From: Maribacter sedimenticola
GTDB taxonomy: Bacteria > Bacteroidota > Bacteroidia > Flavobacteriales > Flavobacteriaceae
Reading direction: 5' to 3'
Assembly (NCBI RefSeq): GCF_900188415.1
Contig: NZ_FZNV01000010.1
Span: forward strand, 39,178 to 103,177
Length of the DNA: 64,000 bases
In this document: positions 37,125 to 46,025 of the stretch, piece by piece
How the letters are laid out: each line of letters opens with the position of its first letter
Numbering within the stretch: the first letter of the stretch is position 1
Position numbers and translations under genes: made by a program
Notes under the pieces: generated by a model
What the model saw: the letters and a program-made list of their open reading frames with translations, nothing else
Database searches by the model: none
What the model was told of the DNA's origin: nothing

Positions 37125-37879
37125 AAGACAAAATAAAAAAATTTCTAGACTCTGATCTTTTAGAGCAGTACCTATTGGGTACCACTACAGAACTGGAATC
37201 CTTACAGGTAGAGCGTTATATCGCCATGTACCCGGAGGTACGTGATACGTACAACGAGCTACAGGAAAACCTGGAACTCTTTGCCAAGCAATATGCCATA
37301 GAAGCTCCACAGGGACTTAAGGATAAAATCCATTCCAGAATCAAATCTGAGCGCGTTGGCAGGAAAAAATTCTTCAATTATGCCATAGCTGCTAGCATAG
37401 CCGCTATAATGTTTGCCGGGATATCAACTTTTTTCTGGAGCCAGAACCAAGGATTACAGGAAGAAAATAGTGTGGTAAGCAATAAGATAAAGCTACTGGA
37501 AGAAAACATGAAGGAACAGTTAGAGGATGTTCGTAATCAATTTATAGTGTTGAACAACCCGCAGACCAAAAAATATAATGTAAAAGGAAACCAAAAAGCA
37601 AAAGAGCTGAAAGCGGTTGCCTATATCAACCCTGTTAAAAAGTTATCTTACATTAACGTAAGTAAGTTACCTAACATACCAGAGAGCCAATGTTTTCAAA
37701 TGTGGGCAGAGGTAAATGGTAAAATGATCAATCTAGGGGTAATAGAAGAAGCGGGCGATCAACAAAAATTAATGGCCTTACCTTATGCGGACAACGCAGT
37801 AGGTTATATAACCATTGAACAAAAAGGTGGTAACCATACCCCTAATGTGGATAATATAGTAGCCAATATAGCGTACTAG
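37121..37879 (+). CDS. anti-sigma factor, RskA-like
   Basis: 252 residues: an N-terminal sigma-binding part (about 1-75, LLEQYLLGTTTELESLQVERYIAMYPEV has the ZAS-like pattern but no Cys/His zinc motif), one membrane helix (about 85-107, NYAIAASIAAIMFAGISTFF), a coiled coil (LQEENSVVSNKIKLLEENM), and a C-terminal anti-sigma-K domain with SQCFQMWAEVNGKMINLGVIE. It holds the upstream sigma factor at the membrane. Its start overlaps the sigma gene. It ends before a strong terminator at 37903-37930. Confidence 0.9.
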   Translation: MKDKIKKFLDSDLLEQYLLGTTTELESLQVERYIAMYPEVRDTYNELQENLELFAKQYAIEAPQGLKDKIHSRIKSERVGRKKFFNYAIAASIAAIMFAGISTFFWSQNQGLQEENSVVSNKIKLLEENMKEQLEDVRNQFIVLNNPQTKKYNVKGNQKAKELKAVAYINPVKKLSYINVSKLPNIPESQCFQMWAEVNGKMINLGVIEEAGDQQKLMALPYADNAVGYITIEQKGGNHTPNVDNIVANIAY

Positions 37880-37902
37880 ACTTTTACATATAAAGTATTC
37901 TT

Positions 37903-37930
37903 AAAGCCCCAATTTTGGGGCTTTATTTTT
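37903..37930 (+). terminator. intrinsic terminator after the anti-sigma gene
   Basis: AAAGCCCC / GGGGCTTT with a six-base AT loop, then a T-rich run (ATTTTT). Confidence 0.85.
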
Positions 37931-37952
37931 TATCTTTGCATAAAATAGGCAT

Positions 37953-38156
37953 ATGAAACTAATATTTTTGACCATTGGATTGTTAGCACTGGCGTTTGCC
38001 GGTATCGCCATAAAAATTTGGGCGAAAAAAAATGGTGAATTTGCAGGTACTTGCGCAAGCCAAAGCCCTTATTTAAATCAAGACGGACAAGCCTGTGGCA
38101 TGTGCGGTAAGTTACCTAGCGAGCAGGATTGTAGAAAAGAAACAATTTCGGAATAA
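37953..38156 (+). CDS. small membrane or secreted Cys-containing protein, 67 aa
   Basis: One hydrophobic N-terminal helix (residues 3-23, LIFLTIGLLALAFAGIAIKIW) is followed by a soluble tail with four cysteines (GTCASQSPYLN, then ACGMCGKLPSEQDC). The tail may bind a metal or form disulfides. A -7-like element (TATCTTTG at 37931-37938, perfect TAnnTTTG) lies 15 bases before the start, directly in the terminator tail of the preceding operon. This kind of small protein is common in Flavobacteriaceae; function unknown. Confidence 0.75.
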   Translation: MKLIFLTIGLLALAFAGIAIKIWAKKNGEFAGTCASQSPYLNQDGQACGMCGKLPSEQDCRKETISE

Positions 38157-38197
38157 GGTAATTTAATTTGTAAATTGAGTTCCCACAATACTTTTAT

Positions 38198-38755
38198 TTG
38201 AATAACGCAGACGATTTAGAAACAACGATACTTAAGGCCAAAGAAGGCAACCAGATTGCTTTTAGCCGCTTGTTGGATATGTTTTGGAACGATGTCTATG
38301 GTTTTCAATTAAAACGTACCGAGAACGAAAACGATTCTGAGGATATTACCATACAGACCTTTTCCAAGGCATTTGACAAAATACATACCTTTAATGATAA
38401 ATATGTTTTTAAAACATGGCTTATTGCCATATCCAAAAACATTCATATAGACCTGGTCCGTAAACGCAAAAAAAGTTTGTTGGATTCAAGAAGTAATTCT
38501 GAAGCCATTACCACCGTATTGGATGTTGCGCCTACCATGGAAGACCAATTGATCCAAGAACAGAATTTGGCCGATTTGTTGCACGATATCAAAAAATTAA
38601 AGCCACATTATCAAGAAGTCATTAATTTAAGATATTTTCAAGAGCTTAGTTATGCAGATATTGCAACTGCCCTGAACGAACCCATGAACAATGTAAAGGT
38701 AAAATTGTTGCGGGCAAAAAAATTACTTTTGGAAATAATCAAAAATCGCAAATAA
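38198..38755 (+). CDS. RNA polymerase sigma factor (ECF subfamily), second copy
   Basis: 185 residues: region 2 (LLDMFWNDVYGFQLKRTENENDSEDITIQTFSKAF) and region 4 (HYQEVINLRYFQELSYADIATALNEPMNNVKVKLLRAKK). The frame begins with TTG (the first Met-coded start in the frame, MNNADDLETT). It has no anti-sigma gene next to it, unlike the sigma factor at 36561. Similar stand-alone ECF genes are common in Flavobacteriia. Regulon unknown. Confidence 0.88.
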   Translation: MNNADDLETTILKAKEGNQIAFSRLLDMFWNDVYGFQLKRTENENDSEDITIQTFSKAFDKIHTFNDKYVFKTWLIAISKNIHIDLVRKRKKSLLDSRSNSEAITTVLDVAPTMEDQLIQEQNLADLLHDIKKLKPHYQEVINLRYFQELSYADIATALNEPMNNVKVKLLRAKKLLLEIIKNRK

Positions 38756-38817
38756 CCGATTATAAAGGCACATAGATATAACGATTTTTTCTAAAAAATT
38801 TATCGCCCATTGTCTTC

Positions 38818-38848
38818 TTTAACGAGACTTTTTTAGTTCGTATATTTG
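38818..38848 (+). promoter_or_regulatory. promoter for lipA
   Basis: TTTA at 38818-38821 (one mismatch), 19 bases, then TATATTTG at 38841-38848, a perfect -7 element. Transcription would start about 11 bases before the lipA ATG. Confidence 0.55.
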
Positions 38849-38863
38849 TATTAAAATTATAGC

Positions 38864-39739
38864 ATGTCCACAGTCTTAAAAGAAAACGTTGCCCCACCAA
38901 AAGGCAAACCAAAATGGTTAAGGGTTAAATTACCTACCGGTAAAAAATACACGCAATTACGTGGCTTGGTAGACAAATATGACCTGCACACCATTTGCAC
39001 AAGTGGTAGCTGCCCAAATATGGGCGAGTGTTGGGGAGAAGGAACCGCTACATTTATGATATTGGGTAATGTTTGCACCAGATCTTGTGGATTTTGCGGT
39101 GTAAAAACTGGAAGACCAGAGCAAGTAGATTGGGCAGAGCCTGAAAAAGTTGCACGTTCCATTAAGATAATGGGAATTAAACATGCGGTGATTACTTCAG
39201 TGGACAGAGATGACCTTAAGGATATGGGATCCATTATTTGGGCCGAAACCGTGCAGGCCATTAGAAGAATGAATCCACAAACTACATTAGAAACCTTAAT
39301 ACCTGATTTTCAAGGAATTGAAAAGCACTTGGATAGAATTGTAGCCGTTTCTCCAGAAGTTGTTTCGCATAATATGGAAACCGTTAAAAGACTAACGCGT
39401 GAAGTGCGTATACAAGCTAAGTATGAGCGTAGCCTAGAGGTCCTAAATTACTTAAAAAAAGAAGGTATCAATAGAACCAAGTCCGGGATTATGTTGGGCC
39501 TAGGAGAACATGAGGATGAAGTAATCACTACGTTGGCAGACTTGCGTAAGGCAAATGTTGATGTAGTTACCATTGGGCAATATCTACAACCATCAAAAAA
39601 ACATCTTCCTGTAAAGGAATTTATAACTCCGGAGCAATTTAAAAAATACGAGGAAATTGGTCTTGAAATGGGTTTTAGACATGTAGAAAGCGGTGCTTTG
39701 GTAAGGTCTTCTTACAAAGCCCATAAGCATATACTATAA
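38864..39739 (+). CDS. lipA: lipoyl synthase
   Basis: A radical-SAM enzyme that inserts two sulfurs into the octanoyl chain on E2 and H-protein lipoyl domains. 291 residues with both clusters visible: the auxiliary cluster [12 protein letters not shown] (C-x4-C-x5-C) and the SAM cluster CTRSCGFC (C-x3-C-x2-C), plus the C-terminal RSSYKA motif with the conserved Ser. LipB is not in the window. It is a single gene under its own promoter; a hairpin lies between it and gap. Confidence 0.97.
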   Translation: MSTVLKENVAPPKGKPKWLRVKLPTGKKYTQLRGLVDKYDLHTICTSGSCPNMGECWGEGTATFMILGNVCTRSCGFCGVKTGRPEQVDWAEPEKVARSIKIMGIKHAVITSVDRDDLKDMGSIIWAETVQAIRRMNPQTTLETLIPDFQGIEKHLDRIVAVSPEVVSHNMETVKRLTREVRIQAKYERSLEVLNYLKKEGINRTKSGIMLGLGEHEDEVITTLADLRKANVDVVTIGQYLQPSKKHLPVKEFITPEQFKKYEEIGLEMGFRHVESGALVRSSYKAHKHIL

Positions 39740-39765
39740 TTTTACAAGTTCCATTGATAACACTT

Positions 39766-39785
39766 CATGAACAAGCAAGTTCATG
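39766..39785 (+). terminator. hairpin between lipA and gap, possible weak terminator
   Basis: CATGAAC and GTTCATG pair around a six-base loop, 26 bases beyond the lipA stop codon, without a T-run. It may be a weak terminator or an RNA processing signal. Confidence 0.35.
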
Positions 39786-39824
39786 GAATAACGATCATAG
39801 GCATAATTTACCCTCATTTAACCA

Positions 39825-40835
39825 ATGCAAAAAATAAATATTGGCATTAATGGTTTTGGTAGAATCGGCAGAACCCTATTTAGGCTTTTATTGCAACATG
39901 AACACTTAAATGTTGTAGCTATCAATGATTTGGCAGATGCCAGGACTTTAGCACATTTACTTAAATACGATAGTATACATGGACCATTGCATCAAGAAAT
40001 TGATTACACGGACCAGCATATTATTGTAGATAAACAGGTCATAGCTTTGACCAACCATAACCATCCTTCCAAAATAGATTGGTCTACTAATCATGTTGAT
40101 CTGGTGGTAGAATGTACGGGTAAGTTTAAGGAAAAGGAAATTTTGGCACATCATATTAAAAATGGGGCCAAAAAAGTAATTCTATCCGTACCACCAATAG
40201 AGGATGACATAAAAATGATTGTTTTTGGAATAAATGAGAATACGTTGTCCGCCTCTGATGACATTGTCTCTAATGCCTCTTGTACGACAAACAATGCGGC
40301 TCCAATGATCAAGATTGTCAATGACCTTTGCGGAATAGAACAGGCGTATATTACCACTATACATTCTTACACTACGGACCAAAGTCTGCATGACCAGCCC
40401 CATAGGGATTTAAGAAGGGCACGTGCCGCCGCACAATCTATTGTACCTACCACCACCGGGGCGGCAAAAGCATTGACCAGAATCTTTCCCCAATTGGCAG
40501 ATGTTATAGGTGGTTGCGGTATTAGGGTACCCGTTCCCAATGGTTCTCTTACTGATATTACCCTAAATGTAAAAAGGAACACTTCTATTGAAGAAATAAA
40601 CAATACATTTGAAAAAGCGGCACAAACGGAGTTTAAGAACATTCTCTGCTTTACAAAAGACCCTATAGTTTCTATAGACATAAACAATAGTTGTTACTCT
40701 TGTACGTTTGATTCTTTAATGACTTCGGTTATCGGTAAAATGGTCAAGATTATTGGCTGGTACGATAATGAAACCGGATATAGTAGTAGAATTATAGATT
40801 TAATTAATTTTATGAACGGTAAAAAGTATATTTGA
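39825..40835 (+). CDS. gapA: glyceraldehyde-3-phosphate dehydrogenase
   Basis: The glycolytic enzyme that oxidises glyceraldehyde-3-phosphate with NAD. 336 residues. It shows the Rossmann start INGFGRIGRTLFRLL, the NAD-specific Asp in AINDLAD, the active site SNASCTTNNAAP with Cys153, HSYTTDQSLHDQP, LRRARAAAQSIVPTTTGAAKA and the C-terminal WYDNETGYSSR. The stop overlaps the TTG start of the following kinase gene. A second gap gene may exist elsewhere, so this one need not be the only copy. Confidence 0.95.
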   Translation: MQKINIGINGFGRIGRTLFRLLLQHEHLNVVAINDLADARTLAHLLKYDSIHGPLHQEIDYTDQHIIVDKQVIALTNHNHPSKIDWSTNHVDLVVECTGKFKEKEILAHHIKNGAKKVILSVPPIEDDIKMIVFGINENTLSASDDIVSNASCTTNNAAPMIKIVNDLCGIEQAYITTIHSYTTDQSLHDQPHRDLRRARAAAQSIVPTTTGAAKALTRIFPQLADVIGGCGIRVPVPNGSLTDITLNVKRNTSIEEINNTFEKAAQTEFKNILCFTKDPIVSIDINNSCYSCTFDSLMTSVIGKMVKIIGWYDNETGYSSRIIDLINFMNGKKYI

Positions 40836-43048
40836 AAACCATCAAATTACATAAAGCGTTACTCTTTATATTGGTTCCATTATTTTATATAATGGCATCC
40901 ACAACTCTATTTTGTCAGGATTTTGTACAGCCAAAAGAAATTCAGCCCTATTTTGACCAGGCCAGAACTTTTAGAAATCAAAATAAGATTGACCTAGCCC
41001 TAGAAACCCTGAATACCGCCGCTTCGGAAGCGGAGAAGAATGAAGATGTAAAATCATTAATTGACAGTTTACATGAACTGGCACTACTCTATCTTAAAAT
41101 AGATAAAGAAGGTGATACTGAATTCTATTGGGACCGCGCCAGTGTATTATTAAAGGATATTGAATATCCTTATGGTGACGCCATGCATAAATATATTGAA
41201 GCAATTCTTCTGTATAGAAGCAAGCGCAATTTTCAAGCTTTATTTATGATCAATGAGGCCAAACAGCTTAACAATGATCGTAATTTTTTCAATAATTTAA
41301 TTTTGACAGAAGCCAAAATCTATATTAATCTTGAAAAGTATGAGAGCGCCACAAAAAATCTAAATTCATTGATCGTCAATACAGATGTTTATGAAAAAGA
41401 ATATTTGGCCACACAAGCTTATTTGACCCTTGCAAAATTAAACCTAAGAACCAACAATTTAACGGAGTCCGCAAAAAATGGGGAGAATGCTCTTGCCCTA
41501 GCTACGCAAAACGGATTTTTAGTAGATATAAAGGACGCCAACACATTGTTGACCAATGTTTATGAAAAATTGGGATTATACCAAAAATCATTGGTAAATA
41601 GCCAAAACTTGGTCAAGCTTAAAGATTCTATCTTTAATGTCGATAAAATTAAAATTGAGGCCAAAACTGCAGATAAAATAAGGGACGATTACAAAACAGA
41701 GGAAATTGCCCGTCAAGAAAAGAAAATTGAGGAGCTTACAGAATCCCAGAACAGATCAGAATTTACTACGATATTGATCAGTTCGTTTTTAATTATTATT
41801 TCATTATTGGCCGTAACCCTTTACCGGAACAATCAAATAAAATTAAAGACCAACGACCTTTTACAGACTAAGAACAAGGAACTGCAAATTGCCCGTGATG
41901 GTGCGGTACAGGCCATGGAAGCCAAAACAAATTTTCTTTCAACGGTAAGCCATGAGCTCAGAACACCTCTTTATGCGGTTACAGGGCTCACCCATTTACT
42001 GTTAGAGGAAAATCCAGAGGAACATCAAAAAGAACATCTAAAGGCCCTAAAATTTTCTGGAGACTACCTGCTTAATTTCATCAACGATATTTTACATATC
42101 AATAAAATTGATGCCAATAAACTGGAACCCCTAAACATGGAGTTCAACCTTAAAAAGGTCATTAACGAGGTTATCAATTCATTGTCCCAAAGTGCCAAAG
42201 CAAACAAAACCAAATTGATATTGGAGTATGATGAAAGCATACCCGGACATATGTTGAGCGACCCTCTTAAACTTTCACAAATATTCATGAACTTGATAGG
42301 AAATGCAATTAAGTTCACCAAAGGAGGGGAAGTACGCATTACCACCAAATTATTGGAAAAAAATAATGATCAGGTTAAGATATTTTTTGAAGTAACCGAC
42401 AATGGTATTGGTATTTCAAAAGAAAAACAAAAAAGTATTTTTGACGGATTTGAGCAAGGATCTATACAGATCAACAGGGAATATGGCGGTACTGGTCTAG
42501 GCCTTACCATTGTAAAAAGCCTATTAGGTTTGTTCAACAGTAAAATAGAATTGGAAAGTACCTTGGGCGAAGGAAGTTCATTTTCTTTTGAGATTGCAAT
42601 GACCAGTATGGAAGACCTTCCGGAGGACTTTACTTTTGAAACGGCACAAAAGGACTATGATTTTAAAAATCTTCATCTGCTTATCGTTGAGGACAATAAA
42701 ATCAACCAAGTCATTACCAAAAAAATGCTGTCTAAAAAAGAAATGACCAGTGACATTGCCAATAATGGTCATGAGGCAATTACCCTAGCGCAAGAAAATG
42801 TGTATGATGCCATATTAATGGATATTCATATGCCCGGCATAAGTGGTGAGGAAGCAACCATTGAAATAAGAAAATTTAATCAAGACACCCCTATTATTGC
42901 TTTGACAGCAATTTCGTTAGATGACAGTTTGGAGAGTTTTTACGCCGCCGGATGTAACGATGTGGTTACAAAGCCATTTAAACCAGAGGTATTTTACCAA
43001 AAAATAGGTGAGAATATTTTTGACAAAAAACCTAATTCAATTTCATAA
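40832..43048 (+). CDS. TPR-containing hybrid histidine kinase with receiver domain
   Basis: 738 residues. A signal-peptide-like start (MKTIKLHKALLFILVPLFYIM, from a TTG codon; the next Met would remove it) is followed by a periplasmic region of TPR-like helices (about 30-270), one membrane helix (about 310-330, ILISSFLIIISLLAVTLY), a coiled coil, the H box LSTVSHELRTPLYAV, the ATPase domain (NLIGNAIKFTKGG, DNGIGI, GGTGLGLTIV), and a receiver (LIVEDNKINQV, MDIHMPGISG). It lacks an output domain, so it must pass phosphate on. It overlaps gap at the start and lpxK (convergent) at the end. Confidence 0.9.
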   Translation: MKTIKLHKALLFILVPLFYIMASTTLFCQDFVQPKEIQPYFDQARTFRNQNKIDLALETLNTAASEAEKNEDVKSLIDSLHELALLYLKIDKEGDTEFYWDRASVLLKDIEYPYGDAMHKYIEAILLYRSKRNFQALFMINEAKQLNNDRNFFNNLILTEAKIYINLEKYESATKNLNSLIVNTDVYEKEYLATQAYLTLAKLNLRTNNLTESAKNGENALALATQNGFLVDIKDANTLLTNVYEKLGLYQKSLVNSQNLVKLKDSIFNVDKIKIEAKTADKIRDDYKTEEIARQEKKIEELTESQNRSEFTTILISSFLIIISLLAVTLYRNNQIKLKTNDLLQTKNKELQIARDGAVQAMEAKTNFLSTVSHELRTPLYAVTGLTHLLLEENPEEHQKEHLKALKFSGDYLLNFINDILHINKIDANKLEPLNMEFNLKKVINEVINSLSQSAKANKTKLILEYDESIPGHMLSDPLKLSQIFMNLIGNAIKFTKGGEVRITTKLLEKNNDQVKIFFEVTDNGIGISKEKQKSIFDGFEQGSIQINREYGGTGLGLTIVKSLLGLFNSKIELESTLGEGSSFSFEIAMTSMEDLPEDFTFETAQKDYDFKNLHLLIVEDNKINQVITKKMLSKKEMTSDIANNGHEAITLAQENVYDAILMDIHMPGISGEEATIEIRKFNQDTPIIALTAISLDDSLESFYAAGCNDVVTKPFKPEVFYQKIGENIFDKKPNSIS

Positions 43049-44030
43049 AATTGTACAGTTCCTTTTGGAACAATTCGTTATCCTGAATGTTAAACGTATG
43101 GGATACTTCTATAAAATGTAAGTTATCTAAATGTGATTTCAACCTTACATAATCTTTCTCCGTAGTTAAGATGCAATCCTTTTTTCTCAACAAGTTTAGC
43201 TCCTTATCGCTAAAGAAATGATGATCGTTAAATTTAAGATGTTCAAAAACGAGCCCTTCCTTTTTTAAAAATTGCAATAATGGGTCTGGATTTGCAATAC
43301 CCGTAACCAAGGTAACATGCTTACCCCTAAGCTCGTGTAAATAAATACGATTACCCTTTAATTGCTTATTATAGCTTAAATGACCAAACAATACTTGCTG
43401 GTTTATTTTTGGACCAATCTTGGACCTGATGGCATCCTTCTCATGTTCAGATAAATTGGCCGGACACTTGGTTACCACAATCATATGGGCGCGTTTTGCC
43501 TCGCCCTTATTATCTCGTAAACTTCCCGTTGGTAAATACCAATCTTCAACATATAGATTGTCATAGGCCGTTAAGAGAATTGAAAATCCAGGATTTACTT
43601 TTCTATGTTGAAAAGCGTCGTCCAGTAAAATTACATCAGGATGTACATTTATTTTCAACTGGGCTATACCGTTTCTTCTATCGGCATCTACAGCAACAGC
43701 TACTTTTGGAAACTTGCTTTTTAACTGATAGGGTTCATCGCCCATATCCTCTACTCGAGTATCCCCTGTGGACAACAAAAAGCCAGTTGTTTTTCTTTTG
43801 TAGCCCCTACTTAATATAGCTATGGCATAATTATCCTGTAATGTTCTTACCAGCAATTCTATCATTGGGGTCTTACCAGTGCCACCAACGCTTAAATTGC
43901 CCACACAAATGGTTTTTACAGCAAAAGTCTTTGAAGAAAATATACCAAAGTCAAAACACTTATTTCGTATAAAGACAATAAGTCCATAAATGAATGAAAT
44001 GGGCAAAAGAAGTTTTCGTATTACCTGCAT
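43032..44030 (-). CDS. lpxK: tetraacyldisaccharide 4'-kinase
   Basis: It phosphorylates the lipid A precursor at the 4' position, at the inner membrane. 332 residues with an N-terminal membrane-associated segment (LLPISFIYGLIVFI), Walker A VGGTGKTPMIE, SRGYKRKT, and LDDAFQHRKVNPGFSILLTAYD. It shares 17 bases of coding sequence with the convergent hybrid kinase gene. Divergent from the Nif3-type gene, with a 50-base gap between start codons. Confidence 0.93.
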   Translation of the reverse strand: MQVIRKLLLPISFIYGLIVFIRNKCFDFGIFSSKTFAVKTICVGNLSVGGTGKTPMIELLVRTLQDNYAIAILSRGYKRKTTGFLLSTGDTRVEDMGDEPYQLKSKFPKVAVAVDADRRNGIAQLKINVHPDVILLDDAFQHRKVNPGFSILLTAYDNLYVEDWYLPTGSLRDNKGEAKRAHMIVVTKCPANLSEHEKDAIRSKIGPKINQQVLFGHLSYNKQLKGNRIYLHELRGKHVTLVTGIANPDPLLQFLKKEGLVFEHLKFNDHHFFSDKELNLLRKKDCILTTEKDYVRLKSHLDNLHFIEVSHTFNIQDNELFQKELYNFMKLN

Positions 44031-44051
44031 TAGTACGAAATTATAATAATT

Positions 44052-44059
44052 TATCTTTG
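44052..44059 (+). promoter_or_regulatory. candidate -7 element for the Nif3-type gene
   Basis: TATCTTTG, a perfect TAnnTTTG match, 21 bases before the ATG at 44081; no clear -33 element. Confidence 0.4.
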
Positions 44060-44080
44060 AATATCTTATTTTTCAACAAA

Positions 44081-45175
44081 ATGACCATAAACGATATTAT
44101 GAATATCCTAGAGGAGTTTGCACCGCTAAACTTTGCAGAGGATTTTGACAATGTAGGCCTTTTAATAGGCAATGCAACCACAGAGGTCACCGGAGTCCTG
44201 GTAACCTTGGATACCTTAGAAAATGTAGTGGATGAAGCCATTGCTAAAAAATGTAACCTGATCGTTAGCTTTCACCCCATAATTTTTGGGGGACTAAAAA
44301 AGATAACCGGCAAAAATTATGTGGAACGCGTAGTAATCAAAGCCATAAAAAATGACATTGCCATATATGCCAACCATACGGCTTTAGATAATGCAAGACA
44401 TGGTGTAAATGCCAAAATTTGTGAAGTGTTGGGCCTAAGCAACACTAAAATATTATTGCCCCAAAAATCTACGTTTAAAAAATTGACGACCTATGTTCCG
44501 GTAGAAAATAGTGATGATGTTAAACAAGCCCTCTTTACAGCAGGTGCCGGAGAAATTGGCAATTATTCTAACTGTAGTTTTTCCGTAGAGGGCAAAGGAA
44601 GTTACAAGGCCAATAGTAATGCCAATCCCACAAAAGGAACCATTGGGGAAACCCATACGGAACAAGAAATCATGCTTACTTGTATCATGACCAAAAATAA
44701 AACCACGGCAGTGGTCAATGCGTTATTGGACAGCCATCCGTACGAGGAAGTAGCTTATGACATTCAAACATTGGACAACACCAACCCCTACATAGGTATG
44801 GGAATGATCGGAGAATTGGCAAATGCGCTGCCAGAACAACAATTTTTAAGTGATTTGAAGCTTAAAATGAAAACACCGATCGTTAGACATTCAAAATTTT
44901 TAAATAGACCAATTAAAAAAGTTGCGGTTCTTGGCGGAAGCGGATCGTTTGCAATTAGTGCGGCAAAGGAAGCAGGTGCCGATGTTTTCATAACCGCAGA
45001 CCTTAAATATCATCAATTTTACGAGGCTGAAAACCAAATTGTTTTAGCAGATATAGGACACTTTGAAACTGAGCAGTTTACAAAAAACCTTTTAGTTGAT
45101 TATCTTACAAAAAAAATTCCTAATTTTGCAGTCCATTTATCGGAAAGTATAACAAATCCCATCAATTATTTTTAA
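44081..45175 (+). CDS. Nif3-like dinuclear metal centre protein
   Basis: 364 residues from the ATG at 44081 (MTINDIMNILEEFAP); the longer frame to 43994 overlaps lpxK and is not typical. The domain has the metal ligands LIVSFHPIIFGGLK (His) and IYANHTALDNARHGVN (His and Asp), and, in the last third, GSGSFAISAAKEAGADVFITADLKYHQFYEA and IGHFETEQF (His and Glu). The middle of the chain is the inserted PII/CutA-like domain found in the longer YqfO class. Function is uncertain: the family was called GTP cyclohydrolase type 2-like, which is not proven. It is followed one base later by the zinc-ribbon-like gene. Confidence 0.9.
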   Translation: MTINDIMNILEEFAPLNFAEDFDNVGLLIGNATTEVTGVLVTLDTLENVVDEAIAKKCNLIVSFHPIIFGGLKKITGKNYVERVVIKAIKNDIAIYANHTALDNARHGVNAKICEVLGLSNTKILLPQKSTFKKLTTYVPVENSDDVKQALFTAGAGEIGNYSNCSFSVEGKGSYKANSNANPTKGTIGETHTEQEIMLTCIMTKNKTTAVVNALLDSHPYEEVAYDIQTLDNTNPYIGMGMIGELANALPEQQFLSDLKLKMKTPIVRHSKFLNRPIKKVAVLGGSGSFAISAAKEAGADVFITADLKYHQFYEAENQIVLADIGHFETEQFTKNLLVDYLTKKIPNFAVHLSESITNPINYF

Positions 45176-45176
45176 T

Positions 45177-45956
45177 ATGGCAAAAAAAGAAGATTCCTCT
45201 GTAGAAGCGAAGTTAAGAGCATTATATGATTTGCAATTAATTGATTCTAGAGTCGATGAAATAAGGAATGTTCGTGGAGAACTACCTTTAGAAGTAGAAG
45301 ATTTGGAAGATGAAGTCCTAGGCCTAAAAACGAGAATGGATAAACTTAAAACTGATTTAGAGAACATCAACTTCGAAATCGGCGCCAAGAAAAATCTAAT
45401 TGAAGAAGCTAAGGCCCTAATTAAAAAATACGGCGAACAACAAAAAAATGTTCGTAACAGTAGAGAATTCAATTCTATCAGCAAAGAATTGGAATTTCAA
45501 GAATTGGAAATACAATTGGCAGAAAAGAACATTAAAGAGTTCAAGGCCCAAATAGAGCAAAAGAAAGCTGTAATTTCTGATACTAAAGAACGTTTAGCGG
45601 AACGCGAGGCACATTTAAAGCATAAGAAGGGCGAGTTGAACGCCATATTGGCCGAAACGGAAAAAGAGGAAAAAGCTTTATTGGAAGAGTCCATCAAGTT
45701 TCAAGATAAGATTGAAGAACGTTTGGTAAAAGCTTATGCGCGTATTCGCAAAAACGTTAAGAACGGTTTAGCCGTTGTACCTATTGAAAGAGGTGCTTCT
45801 GGTGGTTCTTTCTTTACTATTCCACCTCAAGTACAGGTAGAAATTGCCTCAAGGAAAAAAATAATTACAGATGAGCATAGTGGTCGTATTTTGGTTGACC
45901 CAACGTTAGCCGAAGAGGAAAGCGAAAAAATGCAAAAAATGTTCGCAAAGTTATAA
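45177..45956 (+). CDS. coiled-coil protein of the DUF164/C4-zinc-ribbon family, ribbon degenerate
   Basis: 259 residues: a long antiparallel coiled coil (about residues 5-185, VEAKLRALYDLQLIDSRVDE to ALLEESIKFQDKIEER) and a C-terminal segment that corresponds to the family's zinc ribbon. In typical members two CxxC pairs bind zinc (CGGCFxxxPPQ and later CGRIL). Here they read SGGSFFTIPPQ and DEHSGRILVDP, so all four cysteines are lost. The fold may persist without zinc. Coupled to the Nif3-type gene (gap one base), a pairing known in many bacteria. It ends before a strong terminator. Confidence 0.9.
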   Translation: MAKKEDSSVEAKLRALYDLQLIDSRVDEIRNVRGELPLEVEDLEDEVLGLKTRMDKLKTDLENINFEIGAKKNLIEEAKALIKKYGEQQKNVRNSREFNSISKELEFQELEIQLAEKNIKEFKAQIEQKKAVISDTKERLAEREAHLKHKKGELNAILAETEKEEKALLEESIKFQDKIEERLVKAYARIRKNVKNGLAVVPIERGASGGSFFTIPPQVQVEIASRKKIITDEHSGRILVDPTLAEEESEKMQKMFAKL

Positions 45957-45976
45957 GAACAATTCATCATGAGAAT

Positions 45977-46010
45977 AAAAAGGCCATCTTTTAGAAGATG
46001 GCCTTTTTTT
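45977..46010. terminator. intrinsic bidirectional-looking terminator
   Basis: A perfect stem GGCCATCTT / AAGATGGCC with a TTAG loop, preceded by A's and followed by seven T's, 25 bases after the stop codon of the coiled-coil gene. Confidence 0.92.
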
Positions 46011-46025
46011 AGTATATTACTTTTA

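Noticed and set aside
43994..44080. Upstream start of the Nif3-type gene
   Set aside because: It overlaps lpxK on the other strand and adds residues not found in the family; the ATG at 44081 is preferred.
45969..46025. Upstream start for the DUF4174 gene
   Set aside because: It would translate through the strong terminator hairpin at 45977-46010; the ATG at 46026 gives a clean signal peptide.
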